DNA of 64,000 nucleotides from contig CAWFNG010000016.1 of assembly GCA_963817135.1 (NCBI GenBank), forward strand, positions 1-64,000, in the 5' to 3' direction. Below are positions 43,321-52,829 of this stretch, piece by piece. Made by a program: the position numbers and the translations under genes. This DNA is from VAZQ01 sp963817135 (GTDB taxonomy: Bacteria > Pseudomonadota > Alphaproteobacteria > Rhizobiales > Xanthobacteraceae). Each line of letters starts with the position of its first letter. Positions within the stretch are counted from its first letter, which is position 1. The notes beneath the pieces were generated by a model. It worked only from the letters and a program-made list of their open reading frames with translations, searched no databases and was not told where the DNA came from.

Positions 43321-43854
43321 GTGACCAGCAAAGTCAGAAAGCTTGAGCCGCATCCCACAGCGGCGCCGCTCCATACTCCCACCGACCTCTCCGAGGAGGC
43401 AGTGCGAGAACTCTCGGCCGCGCTCAACGCGCTCGTGGCCGACACCTTCGCGCTTCACGTGAAGACCAAAAACTTCCATTGGCACGTGAACGGCTCCCAC
43501 TTTCGCGACTACCATCTCCTGCTCGACGAGCAGGCCGATCAGATCGAGAAGAGCATCGATATTCTCGCCGAGCGCGTGCGCAAGATCGGCGGCACGACCA
43601 TTCGCTCCATCGGCCACATCGCCAATCTCAAGCGGATCGAGGACAATGACGCCGATTTCGTCGCACCGCGCGATATGCTGCTTGAGCTGATGGACGACAA
43701 CAAGAGCCATATCAAGAATATGCGCAGCGCGCACAAGCTCGCCGATGATCACGAAGATGTTGCAACCGCAAGCCTGCTTGAAGTCTTCATCGACGAGGCC
43801 GAAAAGCGCTGCTGGTTCCTGTTCGAAGCCAGCCGTGAAGTGGACGACAGATGA
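43321..43854 (+). CDS. dps: DNA starvation/stationary-phase protection protein (Dps, ferritin-like)
   Basis: A 177-residue Dps. The GTG at 43321 gives the usual N-terminal arm, and the long upstream frame covers the promoter. The ferroxidase site residues at the dimer interface are present: NFHWHVNGSHFRDYHLLLDEQADQIEKSIDILAERVRKIGG. It forms a 12-mer that stores iron and shields DNA from oxidation. An EcfG-type promoter lies upstream. Confidence 0.93.
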   Translation: MTSKVRKLEPHPTAAPLHTPTDLSEEAVRELSAALNALVADTFALHVKTKNFHWHVNGSHFRDYHLLLDEQADQIEKSIDILAERVRKIGGTTIRSIGHIANLKRIEDNDADFVAPRDMLLELMDDNKSHIKNMRSAHKLADDHEDVATASLLEVFIDEAEKRCWFLFEASREVDDR

Positions 43855-43955
43855 CCGATGACGGACGACGGACGACGGAGACAGACGACGGAGGACCGGG
43901 TAAAAAGGCACGCGCTATCCTCTCCCTTCACCCGTCCTCTGTCGTCCGTCCTCCG

Positions 43956-44771
43956 ATGTCCGATATCGCTCGTCTTATCGGGATCATGGCTGCGCTGCGC
44001 ACGCCGGGCAGCGGCTGCCCCTGGGATTTGCAGCAGAATTTTGCGAGCATCGCCCCATATACCATTGAAGAAGCTTACGAAGTCGCTGATGCGATTGCGC
44101 GCGGCAACCTCGTCGATCTGCGCGATGAGCTTGGCGACCTGCTCCTGCAAGTCGTCTTTCACGCTCGCATGGCGGAGGAACAGGGCGCCTTTGACTTCGG
44201 GGATGTCGTCCGGTCGCTGACCGAAAAGCTCTTGAGGCGCCATCCCCATGTTTTCGGCGACCGACGGGATGTTACGCCGCATGGCGTCGAGCAGCTGTGG
44301 GAGCAGATCAAGGCCCAGGAGCGGGCACAAAGGAACGGTGACAGCAACCGCGAGAGCGCGCTTGCCGGGCTCCCTATGGGGCTCCCTGCCCTCACGCGTG
44401 CCAGCAAGCTTCAGGCGAAAGCGAGCAAGGTCGGCTTTGACTGGAATGATCCCATGGCGGTGCTTGCGAAAATCCGAGAGGAAGCCGACGAGATCCAATC
44501 GGAACTCACGCGCGGAGATCGCGCCGCGGCTGGCGCCGAGGTCGGCGATCTCCTGTTTGCGGTGGTCAATCTTGCCCGCCACGTAGGCGCCGACCCGGAA
44601 GGGGTATTGCGCGCCTGTAATGCCAAATTCGAGCGGCGCTTTGCAGCCGTGGAGGAACTGCTGGCCGGGCGCGGCAAGCGTCCCAGCGAAGCCAGTCTCG
44701 ACGAAATGGATGCGCTCTGGAACGAGGTAAAGGCGGCGGAGAAGTCGTCCACCCCCAGGGACTCGGCCTAA
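43956..44771 (+). CDS. mazG: Nucleoside triphosphate pyrophosphohydrolase MazG
   Basis: A 271-residue house-cleaning NTPase with two MazG domains. The first has CPWDLQQ and TIEEAYEVADAI, then DELGDLLLQVVFHARMAEE (EExxE-x12-ExxD type metal site). The second has EEADEIQSEL and AEVGDLLFAVVNLARH. The ATG at 43956 fits the family start; an in-frame ATG at 43851 overlapping the dps stop would add 35 residues encoded by a simple repeat, which looks artificial. Convergent with hflX, stops adjacent. Confidence 0.93.
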   Translation: MSDIARLIGIMAALRTPGSGCPWDLQQNFASIAPYTIEEAYEVADAIARGNLVDLRDELGDLLLQVVFHARMAEEQGAFDFGDVVRSLTEKLLRRHPHVFGDRRDVTPHGVEQLWEQIKAQERAQRNGDSNRESALAGLPMGLPALTRASKLQAKASKVGFDWNDPMAVLAKIREEADEIQSELTRGDRAAAGAEVGDLLFAVVNLARHVGADPEGVLRACNAKFERRFAAVEELLAGRGKRPSEASLDEMDALWNEVKAAEKSSTPRDSA

Positions 44772-46154
44772 TTACTGTGCCTGAACAAGTGGCGGGAACT
44801 TGGCTCGCGCTCTGTCCGCATTTGCGCGATCGGCACGGATTTTCACCACCAGCCGACCGTCTTCACGCAACTGTTTGCTCAGTACCTTGGCATGTCGGTG
44901 CAGCCAGCTCACGCCTGCTCCATCCGACGTTTCGAGAACAAGAACGAGAACCGCTCTACGATCCGCAAGGCGCGCCTCGATGCGACAAAGGAGTTCACCC
45001 ACCCCCTCCCCGGTCAGTGCCGAAACCAATACCGCCCGGTGCTCGGCCGGCGCACGCGCGGCCAGATTGGCAAGGCGGGCGCGCGCGTCCGTGCCGACCC
45101 GGTCGAGTTTGTTCCACGCTTCAAGGACTTGCGGCCCGTCGACCGCCGTAATGCCGAGTTGCGCCAGGACAGCTTCCACGTCGTGCGCCTGGGCCTCGCT
45201 CTCATCGTGCGAAATGTCGCGAACGTGCAGGATCAGGTCGGCCTCGATGACCTCTTCGAGCGTCGCCCGAAATGCAGCAACCAGCGTGGTCGGCAGGTCG
45301 GAGATGAAGCCTACCGTGTCGGAGACGATGATGCGCAACCCGTTCGGCAGGTCGACGGCGCGCAGCGTGGGGTCGAGGGTGGCAAACAGCATGTCGGCGG
45401 ACAGCACGCTCGCTTGAGTCATGCGATTGAACAACGTCGACTTGCCGGCATTGGTGTAGCCCACCAGCGCTGCAATCGGATAGGGCACCCGCCTGCGGCT
45501 GTCCCGGTGCAGCTTGCGGGTGCGCTTTACTCTTTCCAGCTCGCTCTCGATACGCGCAATGCGCTCCTCGATCATGCGGCGGTCCAACTCGATCTGCGTT
45601 TCTCCCGGACCGCCGAGGAAGCCGAAACCGCCGCGTTGTCGCTCAAGGTGCGTCCATGACCGCACGAGCCTGCTCTTCTGGTAGGTAAGATGGGCAAGCT
45701 CCACCTGCAGCGCGCCTTCGCGCGTACGGGCGCGCCGGCCAAAGATTTCCAGAATAATGCCTGTTCGATCGATGACCTTGGCGCCCCAGGCTTTTTCCAG
45801 ATTGCGCTGCTGAACCGGCGAGAGCGCGCTATCGACGACGACTACGCCGATCTCTTCGCTCTTGATCAGTCCGGAAAGCTCGTTCAGCTTGCCTTTGCCG
45901 ACGAAGCTTGCGGGACGAATGCCGCTCAGGGGAACGACCCCGGAAGAGACCACATTGAGGTCAATGGCGCGGGCAAGGCCCACGGCTTCCTCAAGCCGGG
46001 CTTGCGGCGTGCGCTGCGGCGTTGCGGCGCGGCTACCCCCAGACTGTACTGCGCGCTGCCCGCGCAGGAACGGCACGATAACCAGCGCGCGTCCGGTTTC
46101 CGAGCCCGCTGCCCGGCTCAGCCCGTCGTTTCGACTAAAGCGGCGTGGCTCCAA
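44772..46154 (-). CDS. hflX: GTPase HflX
   Basis: A 460-residue ribosome-associated GTPase that splits or rescues stalled 70S ribosomes. The N-terminal domain has GKGKLNELSGLI and the glycine-rich linker RGGFGFLGGPGETQIELDRR. G1 is VGYTNAGKSTLFN, G3 SDTVGFISDLP and G4 NKLD. The start is a TTG at 46154, immediately after the hfq stop, giving MEPRRFSRN as in rhizobial relatives; no ATG exists in this part of the frame. hfq-hflX is a conserved pair. Confidence 0.94.
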   Translation of the reverse strand: MEPRRFSRNDGLSRAAGSETGRALVIVPFLRGQRAVQSGGSRAATPQRTPQARLEEAVGLARAIDLNVVSSGVVPLSGIRPASFVGKGKLNELSGLIKSEEIGVVVVDSALSPVQQRNLEKAWGAKVIDRTGIILEIFGRRARTREGALQVELAHLTYQKSRLVRSWTHLERQRGGFGFLGGPGETQIELDRRMIEERIARIESELERVKRTRKLHRDSRRRVPYPIAALVGYTNAGKSTLFNRMTQASVLSADMLFATLDPTLRAVDLPNGLRIIVSDTVGFISDLPTTLVAAFRATLEEVIEADLILHVRDISHDESEAQAHDVEAVLAQLGITAVDGPQVLEAWNKLDRVGTDARARLANLAARAPAEHRAVLVSALTGEGVGELLCRIEARLADRRAVLVLVLETSDGAGVSWLHRHAKVLSKQLREDGRLVVKIRADRANADRARAKFPPLVQAQ

Positions 46155-46415
46155 TTATGCCTTTTCCCCGCTTTGCTGCTCCTCGGCGGCCTCAAAAAGC
46201 TGAATGGGATGGCCTGGCATGATGGTCGAGATCGCGTGCTTATAGACCAACTGCGAATGCCCGTCGCGCCGTAAGAGTACGCAGAAATTATCGAACCAGG
46301 TCACGACGCCCTGGAGCTTCACTCCGTTGACCAGGAAGATCGTGAGCGGGGTCTTGTTCTTGCGGACGTAATTGAGAAAAGTGTCTTGCAGGTTTTGTGC
46401 GCGGTCGGCCGCCAT
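46155..46415 (-). CDS. hfq: RNA chaperone Hfq
   Basis: An 86-residue Sm-like protein that forms a hexamer and pairs sRNAs with mRNAs. The ATG at 46415 starts MAADRAQNLQDTFLNYVRK, as in other Alphaproteobacteria; an earlier start would add 16 residues. Sm1 is PLTIFLVNGVKLQGVVTWFD and Sm2 QLVYKHAISTIMP. It ends directly before the hflX TTG. Confidence 0.97.
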   Translation of the reverse strand: MAADRAQNLQDTFLNYVRKNKTPLTIFLVNGVKLQGVVTWFDNFCVLLRRDGHSQLVYKHAISTIMPGHPIQLFEAAEEQQSGEKA

Positions 46416-46638
46416 TTTCGTTATTCCATTTTTCCCGGAAGATATTCCCGGGTTTGCTGCCAAGTGCGGTGAATTGCATTCCTCTCTTCGCTAGCCGCCG
46501 AGTACCCAGTCAGTGTTGCCCGCCGGCGGCCCGGTTCCCGCCATTACATTGCACGGAAACGAGTAGCGCAAGCATAAGTTGGGGGCATCAGGGAGTTGCC
46601 GATAATTCGCCAAAAAACGACCATGCGAGCGGCGCGTC

Positions 46639-47496
46639 TCACGACCATGCCGCATGACGATGGAATTGCTCCCGTAGCGCGGTAGCAACCAAGCCCGGCG
46701 CCCCGTTTCCGATCGGACGATCATCGATGCGTACCACCGGCAGGACCACCTGGCTGGCAGAGGTAAGGAACGCTTCCCGTGCCGCGTAGGCTTCCTCGCG
46801 GCTAAACGCACGCTCCTCGAATTCGAGGCCCTGCGCTTTCATGACTTCGATGACGACGGCTCTGGTAATGCCTCGCAAAATGCCGTGATCCGCCGGACGC
46901 GTTACCACCCTGCCCTTTGCAGTAACGATCCAGGCATTGCTGGAGGAGCCTTCGGTGACATAGCCGGCCTGGTCCACGAACCAGGCTTCTTTTGCGCCCT
47001 GCTCACGCGCCGCCTGCTTGGCAAGCACGTTGGGAAGCAGCGAGATCGATTTGATGTCGACGCGTGCCCAGCGGTTGTCCGGCACGGTGATCACCGCCAC
47101 TCCCGCGCTGGCAATGCGCTCATTGGCCGCAAAATCGATGCTGCGGGCGGTCAGCACCACGACCGGCCGGGTCCCCGGGGGCGGAAATGCGTGATCGCGC
47201 CGGGCGACCCCGCGGGTGATCTGCAAATAGACGATGCCGTCACGCACGCGATTGCGGCGAACGCATTCGCGCATGACAATTGCAAGCGCCGTAGCCGGCA
47301 TTGGCATCGGGATGCGAAGCTCGGAAAGGGAGCGCGCGAGCCGCTGCATATGGCGGGCCTCATCGATGATGTGGCCATCTCTGATTTCGCAAACTTCGTA
47401 GACGCCGTCGGAAAACTGGTAGCCGCGATCCTCGACCGGAACGGCAGCCTTGCCGAGCGGCAAATAGCGACCATTCACGTAGGCGATGCGAGACAT
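46639..47496 (-). CDS. dat: D-amino-acid aminotransferase (class IV PLP enzyme)
   Basis: A 285-residue class IV aminotransferase. It starts MSRIAYVNGRYLPL, has EDRGYQFSDGVYEV, YLQITRGVARRDHAFP and the PLP-lysine block DIKSISLLPNVLAKQAA, then EGSSSNAWIV. Dat and the branched-chain enzyme IlvE are hard to separate by sequence; position between ntrX and hfq is typical of the rhizobial gene annotated dat. The 223-bp gap to hfq shows no feature I can name. Confidence 0.88.
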   Translation of the reverse strand: MSRIAYVNGRYLPLGKAAVPVEDRGYQFSDGVYEVCEIRDGHIIDEARHMQRLARSLSELRIPMPMPATALAIVMRECVRRNRVRDGIVYLQITRGVARRDHAFPPPGTRPVVVLTARSIDFAANERIASAGVAVITVPDNRWARVDIKSISLLPNVLAKQAAREQGAKEAWFVDQAGYVTEGSSSNAWIVTAKGRVVTRPADHGILRGITRAVVIEVMKAQGLEFEERAFSREEAYAAREAFLTSASQVVLPVVRIDDRPIGNGAPGLVATALREQFHRHAAWS

Positions 47497-47527
47497 GGTC
47501 GGACAACAAACGACGGATGACAGAGGG

Positions 47528-48892
47528 TCAGTCTATTCCGAGCGCCTTGAGCTTTCGGTGCAGGGCGGAACGCTCCATGCCGACAAATTCGGCAGTACGG
47601 GAAATATTGCCGCCAAACCGGCTGATCTGTGCCACCAGATATTCGCGCTCGAATACTTCGCGGGCATCACGCAACGGCAGTCCCATGAGGTGCTCGCCGC
47701 CGTCGCCGCCCGGCATGGAAGGCACCATAGAGCCGACGTCTGGGGGCAGCATGTCCGCATTGATCACCGCCTCGGGATCGCCGCCTGCGAGGATCATCAG
47801 GCGCTCGACGTTATTGCGCAGCTGGCGCACATTGCCGGGCCAGTCGTGGGATTGCAGCACGGCCATTGCGTCTTCGCCGATGAGCCGCCGCGGCAACCCG
47901 GTGGCAAGCGAAATCTGCTCCATGAAATATTCGATCAGATGCGGAATGTCATCGCGCCGCTCGGCTAGAGGCGGTACCCGGATCGGCACGACCGAAAGCC
48001 GGTGATAGAGGTCCTCGCGGAATTTTCCAGCCGCAATCTCCGCTTCGATATTGCGCCCGGTCGAGGAGATGATGCGCACGTCGACCTGGACCTTGTTCGT
48101 GCCGCCGACGCGCTGGAATGTTTGCTCCACCAGCACCCGCAAAATCTTGTTCTGGGTTTCCCGCGGCATGTCGGCGATTTCGTCGATGAACAGCGTGCCG
48201 CCGTGCGCCTCTTCGAGCGCCCCGACCTTGCGCCCTTGTCCGTCGATTGGCTGCTCGACGCCGAACATTTCGACTTCCATGCGTTCCGGCATCATCGCGG
48301 CCGCATTGATGACAATGAAAGGTCCATTGTTGCGGGCGGAATGCGAGTGAACGGCGCGTGCGGTCAATTCCTTGCCCGCGCCCGCGGGGCCGACAATCAG
48401 GATGCGGCTGTTCGTCGGCGAAATCTTTTCAACGGTCTGGCGCAGCTGGTTCATCGATGAGGATTTGCCCACCAGCGTGGATGGGGAGAGCTGCTTGAGC
48501 GCCTTGACCTCGCGCTTGAGCCGGGAGGTCTCGAGGGCGCGCTGCGCAACCAGGACCAGGCGATCCGCCTTGAACGGCTTCTCGATGAAGTCGTAGGCAC
48601 CCTGCTTGATGGCGGCAACGGCAGTCTCGATGTTGCCGTGGCCGGAAATCATGACAATCGGCAATTCGGGATGCTGTGCCTTCATGGCATCGAGGAGTTG
48701 CAACCCGTCGAGCCGGCTGCCCTGCAGCCAGATGTCGAGAAAGACCAGATTGGGCCGCCTGCTGGCCACATGCGCGAGCGCGTCATCGCTGTCGCGTGCC
48801 GAGCGGGTGATGAAGCCTTCGTCCTGCAGGATGCCGGAAACCAGCTCTCGGATGTCTGCTTCGTCGTCGACAATCAGGATATCGTCGGCCAT
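47528..48892 (-). CDS. ntrX: Response regulator NtrX
   Basis: A 454-residue regulator partnered with NtrY. The receiver domain holds phospho-acceptor D53 (LVFLDIWLQG); the AAA+ domain has a P-loop GPAGAGKELTARAVH and GGTLFLDEIADMPRETQ; the C-terminal helix-turn-helix is EFVGMERSALHRKLKAL. Where sigma-54 activators carry GAFTGA this protein reads EQPIDGQGRKVGALEEA, as known for alphaproteobacterial NtrX, so sigma-54 contact is doubtful. It starts 3 bp after ntrY stops. Confidence 0.95.
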   Translation of the reverse strand: MADDILIVDDEADIRELVSGILQDEGFITRSARDSDDALAHVASRRPNLVFLDIWLQGSRLDGLQLLDAMKAQHPELPIVMISGHGNIETAVAAIKQGAYDFIEKPFKADRLVLVAQRALETSRLKREVKALKQLSPSTLVGKSSSMNQLRQTVEKISPTNSRILIVGPAGAGKELTARAVHSHSARNNGPFIVINAAAMMPERMEVEMFGVEQPIDGQGRKVGALEEAHGGTLFIDEIADMPRETQNKILRVLVEQTFQRVGGTNKVQVDVRIISSTGRNIEAEIAAGKFREDLYHRLSVVPIRVPPLAERRDDIPHLIEYFMEQISLATGLPRRLIGEDAMAVLQSHDWPGNVRQLRNNVERLMILAGGDPEAVINADMLPPDVGSMVPSMPGGDGGEHLMGLPLRDAREVFEREYLVAQISRFGGNISRTAEFVGMERSALHRKLKALGID

Positions 48893-48895
48893 GGC

Positions 48896-51169
48896 TTACA
48901 CATTGGTTGCGAGTTGAGGGGTCGCGGTTTCCCGCGCAGGCGAAGTTTCGTTTTGGCCGGCGGTTTCCGCCGCAAAACGAAGTCGCATCCAGGCTCCCCG
49001 TTGGCCCGGAATCTTGTCGGATGCGTCACCAAGCTCGATGCGCCCGCCGTGCTCTTCGAGGATGCGGCCGACGATAGCGAGGCCGAGGCCGGTCCCCTTT
49101 TCGCGGGTGGTGACATAGGGCTCGAGCAAGCGGCTGCGGTTCTCTTTCGGCAGCCCTATTCCATTGTCGATGATATCGATTACGACGTCTTCGCCCTCCC
49201 GGCCGGCCCACACGCGGATGCGCCCGCGGCCAAGCTCGTTGGGCGGGACGGCAGCAATCGCCTCCGTCGCATTCTTGATGAGGTTGGTCAGCGCCTGGGA
49301 GATGAGACGGCGATCGAAACGTGCAGGCATCTGATCCTGGGCGATTTCGACGTCGATATCGATGTCGGCATTTCCGACCCGCTGCAGGAACACGACCTGA
49401 CGCACCGTATCGGCCACGTCTTCGGTCGTCATCACCGGCTTTGGCATGCGCGCAAAGCGTGAGAACTCGTCGACCATCCGCTTGATGTCGTCGACTTGGC
49501 GCACAATGGTGTCGGTGCATTGCTGGAACACCGCGCCGTCTTCCTTGATCATGGCACCGTATTTCCGCCGCAGGCGCTCGGCCGAGAGCTGGATCGGGGT
49601 GAGCGGGTTCTTGATCTCATGGGCAATTCGACGCGCAACATCCGCCCAGGCCGAAGTGCGCTGTGCGGTGACCAGGTCGGTGATGTCGTCAAGGGTCACA
49701 ACGAAGCCGCGCTCGGCCGAACCCGACTGTTCGCTTGCCACACGAATGGACAGATTGCGGTCGCGGCCGTTACGATTGATCGTCACCTGGCCTTGCACCA
49801 GGCGCTGAACGCCGGTACGCGCGGTCGTGAAGATGTCGAGGAGTTCGGGGACGATCTCGGCGAGCGGTTTTCCCAACGCCTCGGCTTCAGATCGTCCGAT
49901 CAGGCGCTCCGCCGACCGGTTCAGGATGGTGATGCAGCTTTCCGCGTCGACCCCGATGACGCCGGCACTTGCGCCGGCGAGAACCGCCTCCGTGAAACGG
50001 CGGCGGCTGTCGATCAGATCGCGCGCCCGCACGATGTCATCGCGCTGTGTGCGCAGCTCCTGCGTCATCTTGTTGAAGGTATGCCCGAGATGCGCGAGAT
50101 CGCCTTCCGAGCGATGGGTGGGAACCTGGACGTAGAGATTGCCCGTGGAAACGATTTGCGCGGCTCCGATCAACCGGCGAATGGGCGCGACCAGATAGTT
50201 TGCAAAGTTCAAGCCGATCCACACCGCCGACAGGAGCACAATGAGTGCAATCACGGTGTACATCAGCGCGAACGCAATCTGAATGCCGAACCGGCGCGCC
50301 TCCAGATCGGCGTATTGGGTCACTCCGGCCTGGGTTGCCCGCAGTTGGGCGAGCACGCGCGGATCGAGCAGCCGCGCAATATACAGAAATGTATCGCCGT
50401 AGCCGCGCAGCTTGATGATCGCAGCAACGTAGTTCGCATCGAGAAACATTGCTGCCTGCGGCTCGGTATCGTTGATCCCCGCGAGCGCTTCCGGCGAGGG
50501 CTTCACGAATGCCTGATTGATCTGCGCATCGGCTTGATCGATGACGTTGAGATCCTTGTCGAGCAGGAGCACCGCGGGAAGTCCGCGTATTGTGGCCTGC
50601 ACCGACAGGAATTGGTGGAACTGGTCGCGCGACTGATCGAACAAAGGTTTCGCCCGCGCCAGCTCGACCGCGATGGCGACGCTGTCGGCGCGCACGAATT
50701 GAACGTGCTCGCGCACATAGGCGTCGGCAACCATGAGCGAATTCTCGATCAGCGTGTGCGTCTGCTGCGAGAACAGGCGGTCAAGGCCGCGATCAAGCGT
50801 GACGCTCGCAACGATGGCCACCAGGACTGCGGGCACTGCAGCGATGATTGAGAAAAGCGCGACAATGCGGACATGCAATCGCGCGGCTGCCCTCCCCCGG
50901 CGCCTGGCCTGCACCACCCGCCAGACTTCGCGCGCGATGACGACGGTGAGCAACAATACCGTGGCGGCGTTGGCGAGTAGAAGCGTCACCACCACTTCGT
51001 GGGTTGGTGCAATCGGCGTAAGCCCAGCGAGCACGACAAAGGTCACCAAGGCGGAAAGGAGCGCCAGCGCCACGGCTGTGAGCCCCAGCGCGCGCCCGAA
51101 CCAGGCCAGCGACGGCGGCCCCGCAGCAGTCACCAGCTCGGTGGTCGCAGCCTCGGCGACGTTGGTCAT
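48896..51169 (-). CDS. ntrY: Membrane sensor histidine kinase NtrY
   Basis: A 757-residue sensor for nitrogen or redox status. Three or four N-terminal membrane helices flank a periplasmic loop. A HAMP follows (PIRRLIGAAQIVSTGN), then a PAS domain (GASAGVIGVDAESCITILNRSAERLIG), the H-box ARRIAHEIKNPLTPIQLSAERL, and an ATPase domain with NLIKNATEAI, DNGIGLP and GTGLGLAIV. In operon with ntrX; the 205-bp gap to ntrC may hold its promoter. Confidence 0.95.
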   Translation of the reverse strand: MTNVAEAATTELVTAAGPPSLAWFGRALGLTAVALALLSALVTFVVLAGLTPIAPTHEVVVTLLLANAATVLLLTVVIAREVWRVVQARRRGRAAARLHVRIVALFSIIAAVPAVLVAIVASVTLDRGLDRLFSQQTHTLIENSLMVADAYVREHVQFVRADSVAIAVELARAKPLFDQSRDQFHQFLSVQATIRGLPAVLLLDKDLNVIDQADAQINQAFVKPSPEALAGINDTEPQAAMFLDANYVAAIIKLRGYGDTFLYIARLLDPRVLAQLRATQAGVTQYADLEARRFGIQIAFALMYTVIALIVLLSAVWIGLNFANYLVAPIRRLIGAAQIVSTGNLYVQVPTHRSEGDLAHLGHTFNKMTQELRTQRDDIVRARDLIDSRRRFTEAVLAGASAGVIGVDAESCITILNRSAERLIGRSEAEALGKPLAEIVPELLDIFTTARTGVQRLVQGQVTINRNGRDRNLSIRVASEQSGSAERGFVVTLDDITDLVTAQRTSAWADVARRIAHEIKNPLTPIQLSAERLRRKYGAMIKEDGAVFQQCTDTIVRQVDDIKRMVDEFSRFARMPKPVMTTEDVADTVRQVVFLQRVGNADIDIDVEIAQDQMPARFDRRLISQALTNLIKNATEAIAAVPPNELGRGRIRVWAGREGEDVVIDIIDNGIGLPKENRSRLLEPYVTTREKGTGLGLAIVGRILEEHGGRIELGDASDKIPGQRGAWMRLRFAAETAGQNETSPARETATPQLATNV

Positions 51170-51374
51170 CCACTCATCTCGCCCATCGGACTTATGCCAC
51201 GCGTTAGGTCACGCGCGAGTTGGGCGGCCCCCTGTGCTCACTACCGGTTACCCGTTTCAGGGCTGATGCTTTTATACAACAATGTTGCCGAATTGCGACA
51301 AATCAAGGGCGCGCGCGTGAGCCCTGTGGCCGATTGGCACCAGAGGTATAGAGCAGAAAATAGCACGTTTGTCG

Positions 51375-52818
51375 TCAGCCGGTTCCGCGGAATACCTGAA
51401 TTTCCAGATCGCGGATTTTCTTTCGCAAAGTGTTGCGGTTGACTCCCAGAAGGTCAGCGGCACGAATTTGATTTCCCCGGGTCGCAGCAAGTGTAACCGA
51501 AAGGAGCGGGTGCTCGATTTCCCGTAATATCCGGTGGTACAGGCCCGGGGGCGGCAACTCATCCCCGAAGCTTGCGAAATAGGATGAAAGATGCCGCTCG
51601 ACGCTGGCGGACAGCCCCTGCCCTGCTTTGGGTTCCTCGACGAGCGCGAGCATGCCCGGTTGCGATAGTTCGGCATCGATTACCGAAACCGTGATCGTCT
51701 CCTGCGGATAAAGCGCCGCCAGCCGGCGGGCGAGGTTTTCCAGCTCCCGCACATTGCCAGGCCAGCGGTGTCGTTTGAGCCGCTCAATGGCCGCTTGATC
51801 GAGTTGCTTGCTCGGCAGCCCCTCGCGCTCGATCTGCTCGAAAAAGTGTCGCACCAAATCCGGCACATCCTCGCTGCGCTCGCGCAGCGGCGGCAGCCGC
51901 AACGGGACAACATTGAGCCGGAAGAACAAGTCTTCGCGAAACAGACCCTGCTGGATCAGGATGCGCAGATCCTTGTTGGTGGCGGCGATGATGCGAACAT
52001 TGGTCTTTATGGGAGTTCGCCCGCCGACAGTGGTGTATTCACCCTGTTGCAACACCCGCAGCAATCGTGTTTGCGCCTCCATCGGCATGTCGCCGATCTC
52101 ATCGAGGAACAGGGTACCGCCTTCGGCTTGCTCGAAACGACCTGAGCTGCGCGCATTGGCGCCGGTGAACGCTCCTTTCTCGTGACCGAACAATTCAGAA
52201 CTCGATCAGATCGCGCGGAATTGCCGCCATATTGATTGCAACAAATGGACCGCTGCGGCGCTTGCCGTAGTCGTGCAGCGCGCGCGCGACCAATTCCTTG
52301 CCGGTCCCGGACTCGCCGCTGATCATGACAGTGAGATCGGTTTGCATCAGCCGAGCAATTACCCGATAGATCTCCTGCATGGCTGGAGAGCGCCCGACGA
52401 GGGGTATGGATTCCAAATTCTGCGGCTTTGCCGCCGGACGGCTGCGTTCTTTTGGTTCCGACAAGGCTCGCCCTACAATTCCGACGAGTTCCTTGAGATC
52501 GAAAGGCTTGGGCAGATATTCGTAGGCGCCTTTTTCAGAAGCGCGCACCGCAGTCATGAAGGTATTCTGCGCGCTCATGATGATGACGGGCAGATCAGGA
52601 CGCATTTTCTTGATGCGCGGTAAAAGATCGAAGGCATTCTCATCGGGCATGACGACGTCGGTTATGACGAGATCGCCCTCTCCCTGGGTGACCCATCGCC
52701 ACAAGGTGGCGGCGTTGCTGGTCGAGCGCACCTCGTAGCCGGCTCGCGACAGCGCTTGATTGAGTACGGTGCGGATGGCGGCATCGTCATCGGCGACCAG
52801 AATGTTTCCAGCAGGCAT
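51375..52818 (-). pseudogene. ntrC: Nitrogen regulator NtrC, split by a one-base insertion
   Basis: Two reading frames together make a full NtrC. The first (52818 to 52195) has the receiver with D54 (LVITDVVMPDENAF) and P-loop SGESGTGKELVARALH, and ends at TGA after IPRDLIEF. The second (from about 52193 to 51375) continues LFGHEKGAFTGANARSSGRF to the C-terminal HTH (ADLLGVNRNTLRKKI). Normal text would be RDLIESELFGHEKGAFTGA; removing one T from GAGTTCTGAATTG (one of the A bases at 52199-52200) restores it. Neither half alone can work as an activator. Given the intact neighbours, a sequence error is likely but a real mutation cannot be excluded. Confidence 0.93.
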
Positions 52819-52829
52819 TGCCGTCCTCT

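Noticed and set aside
43851..43955. 35-residue N-terminal extension of MazG from the ATG overlapping the dps stop
   Set aside because: The extra residues come from a simple GACGG repeat; the family starts at MSDIARLIGIM.
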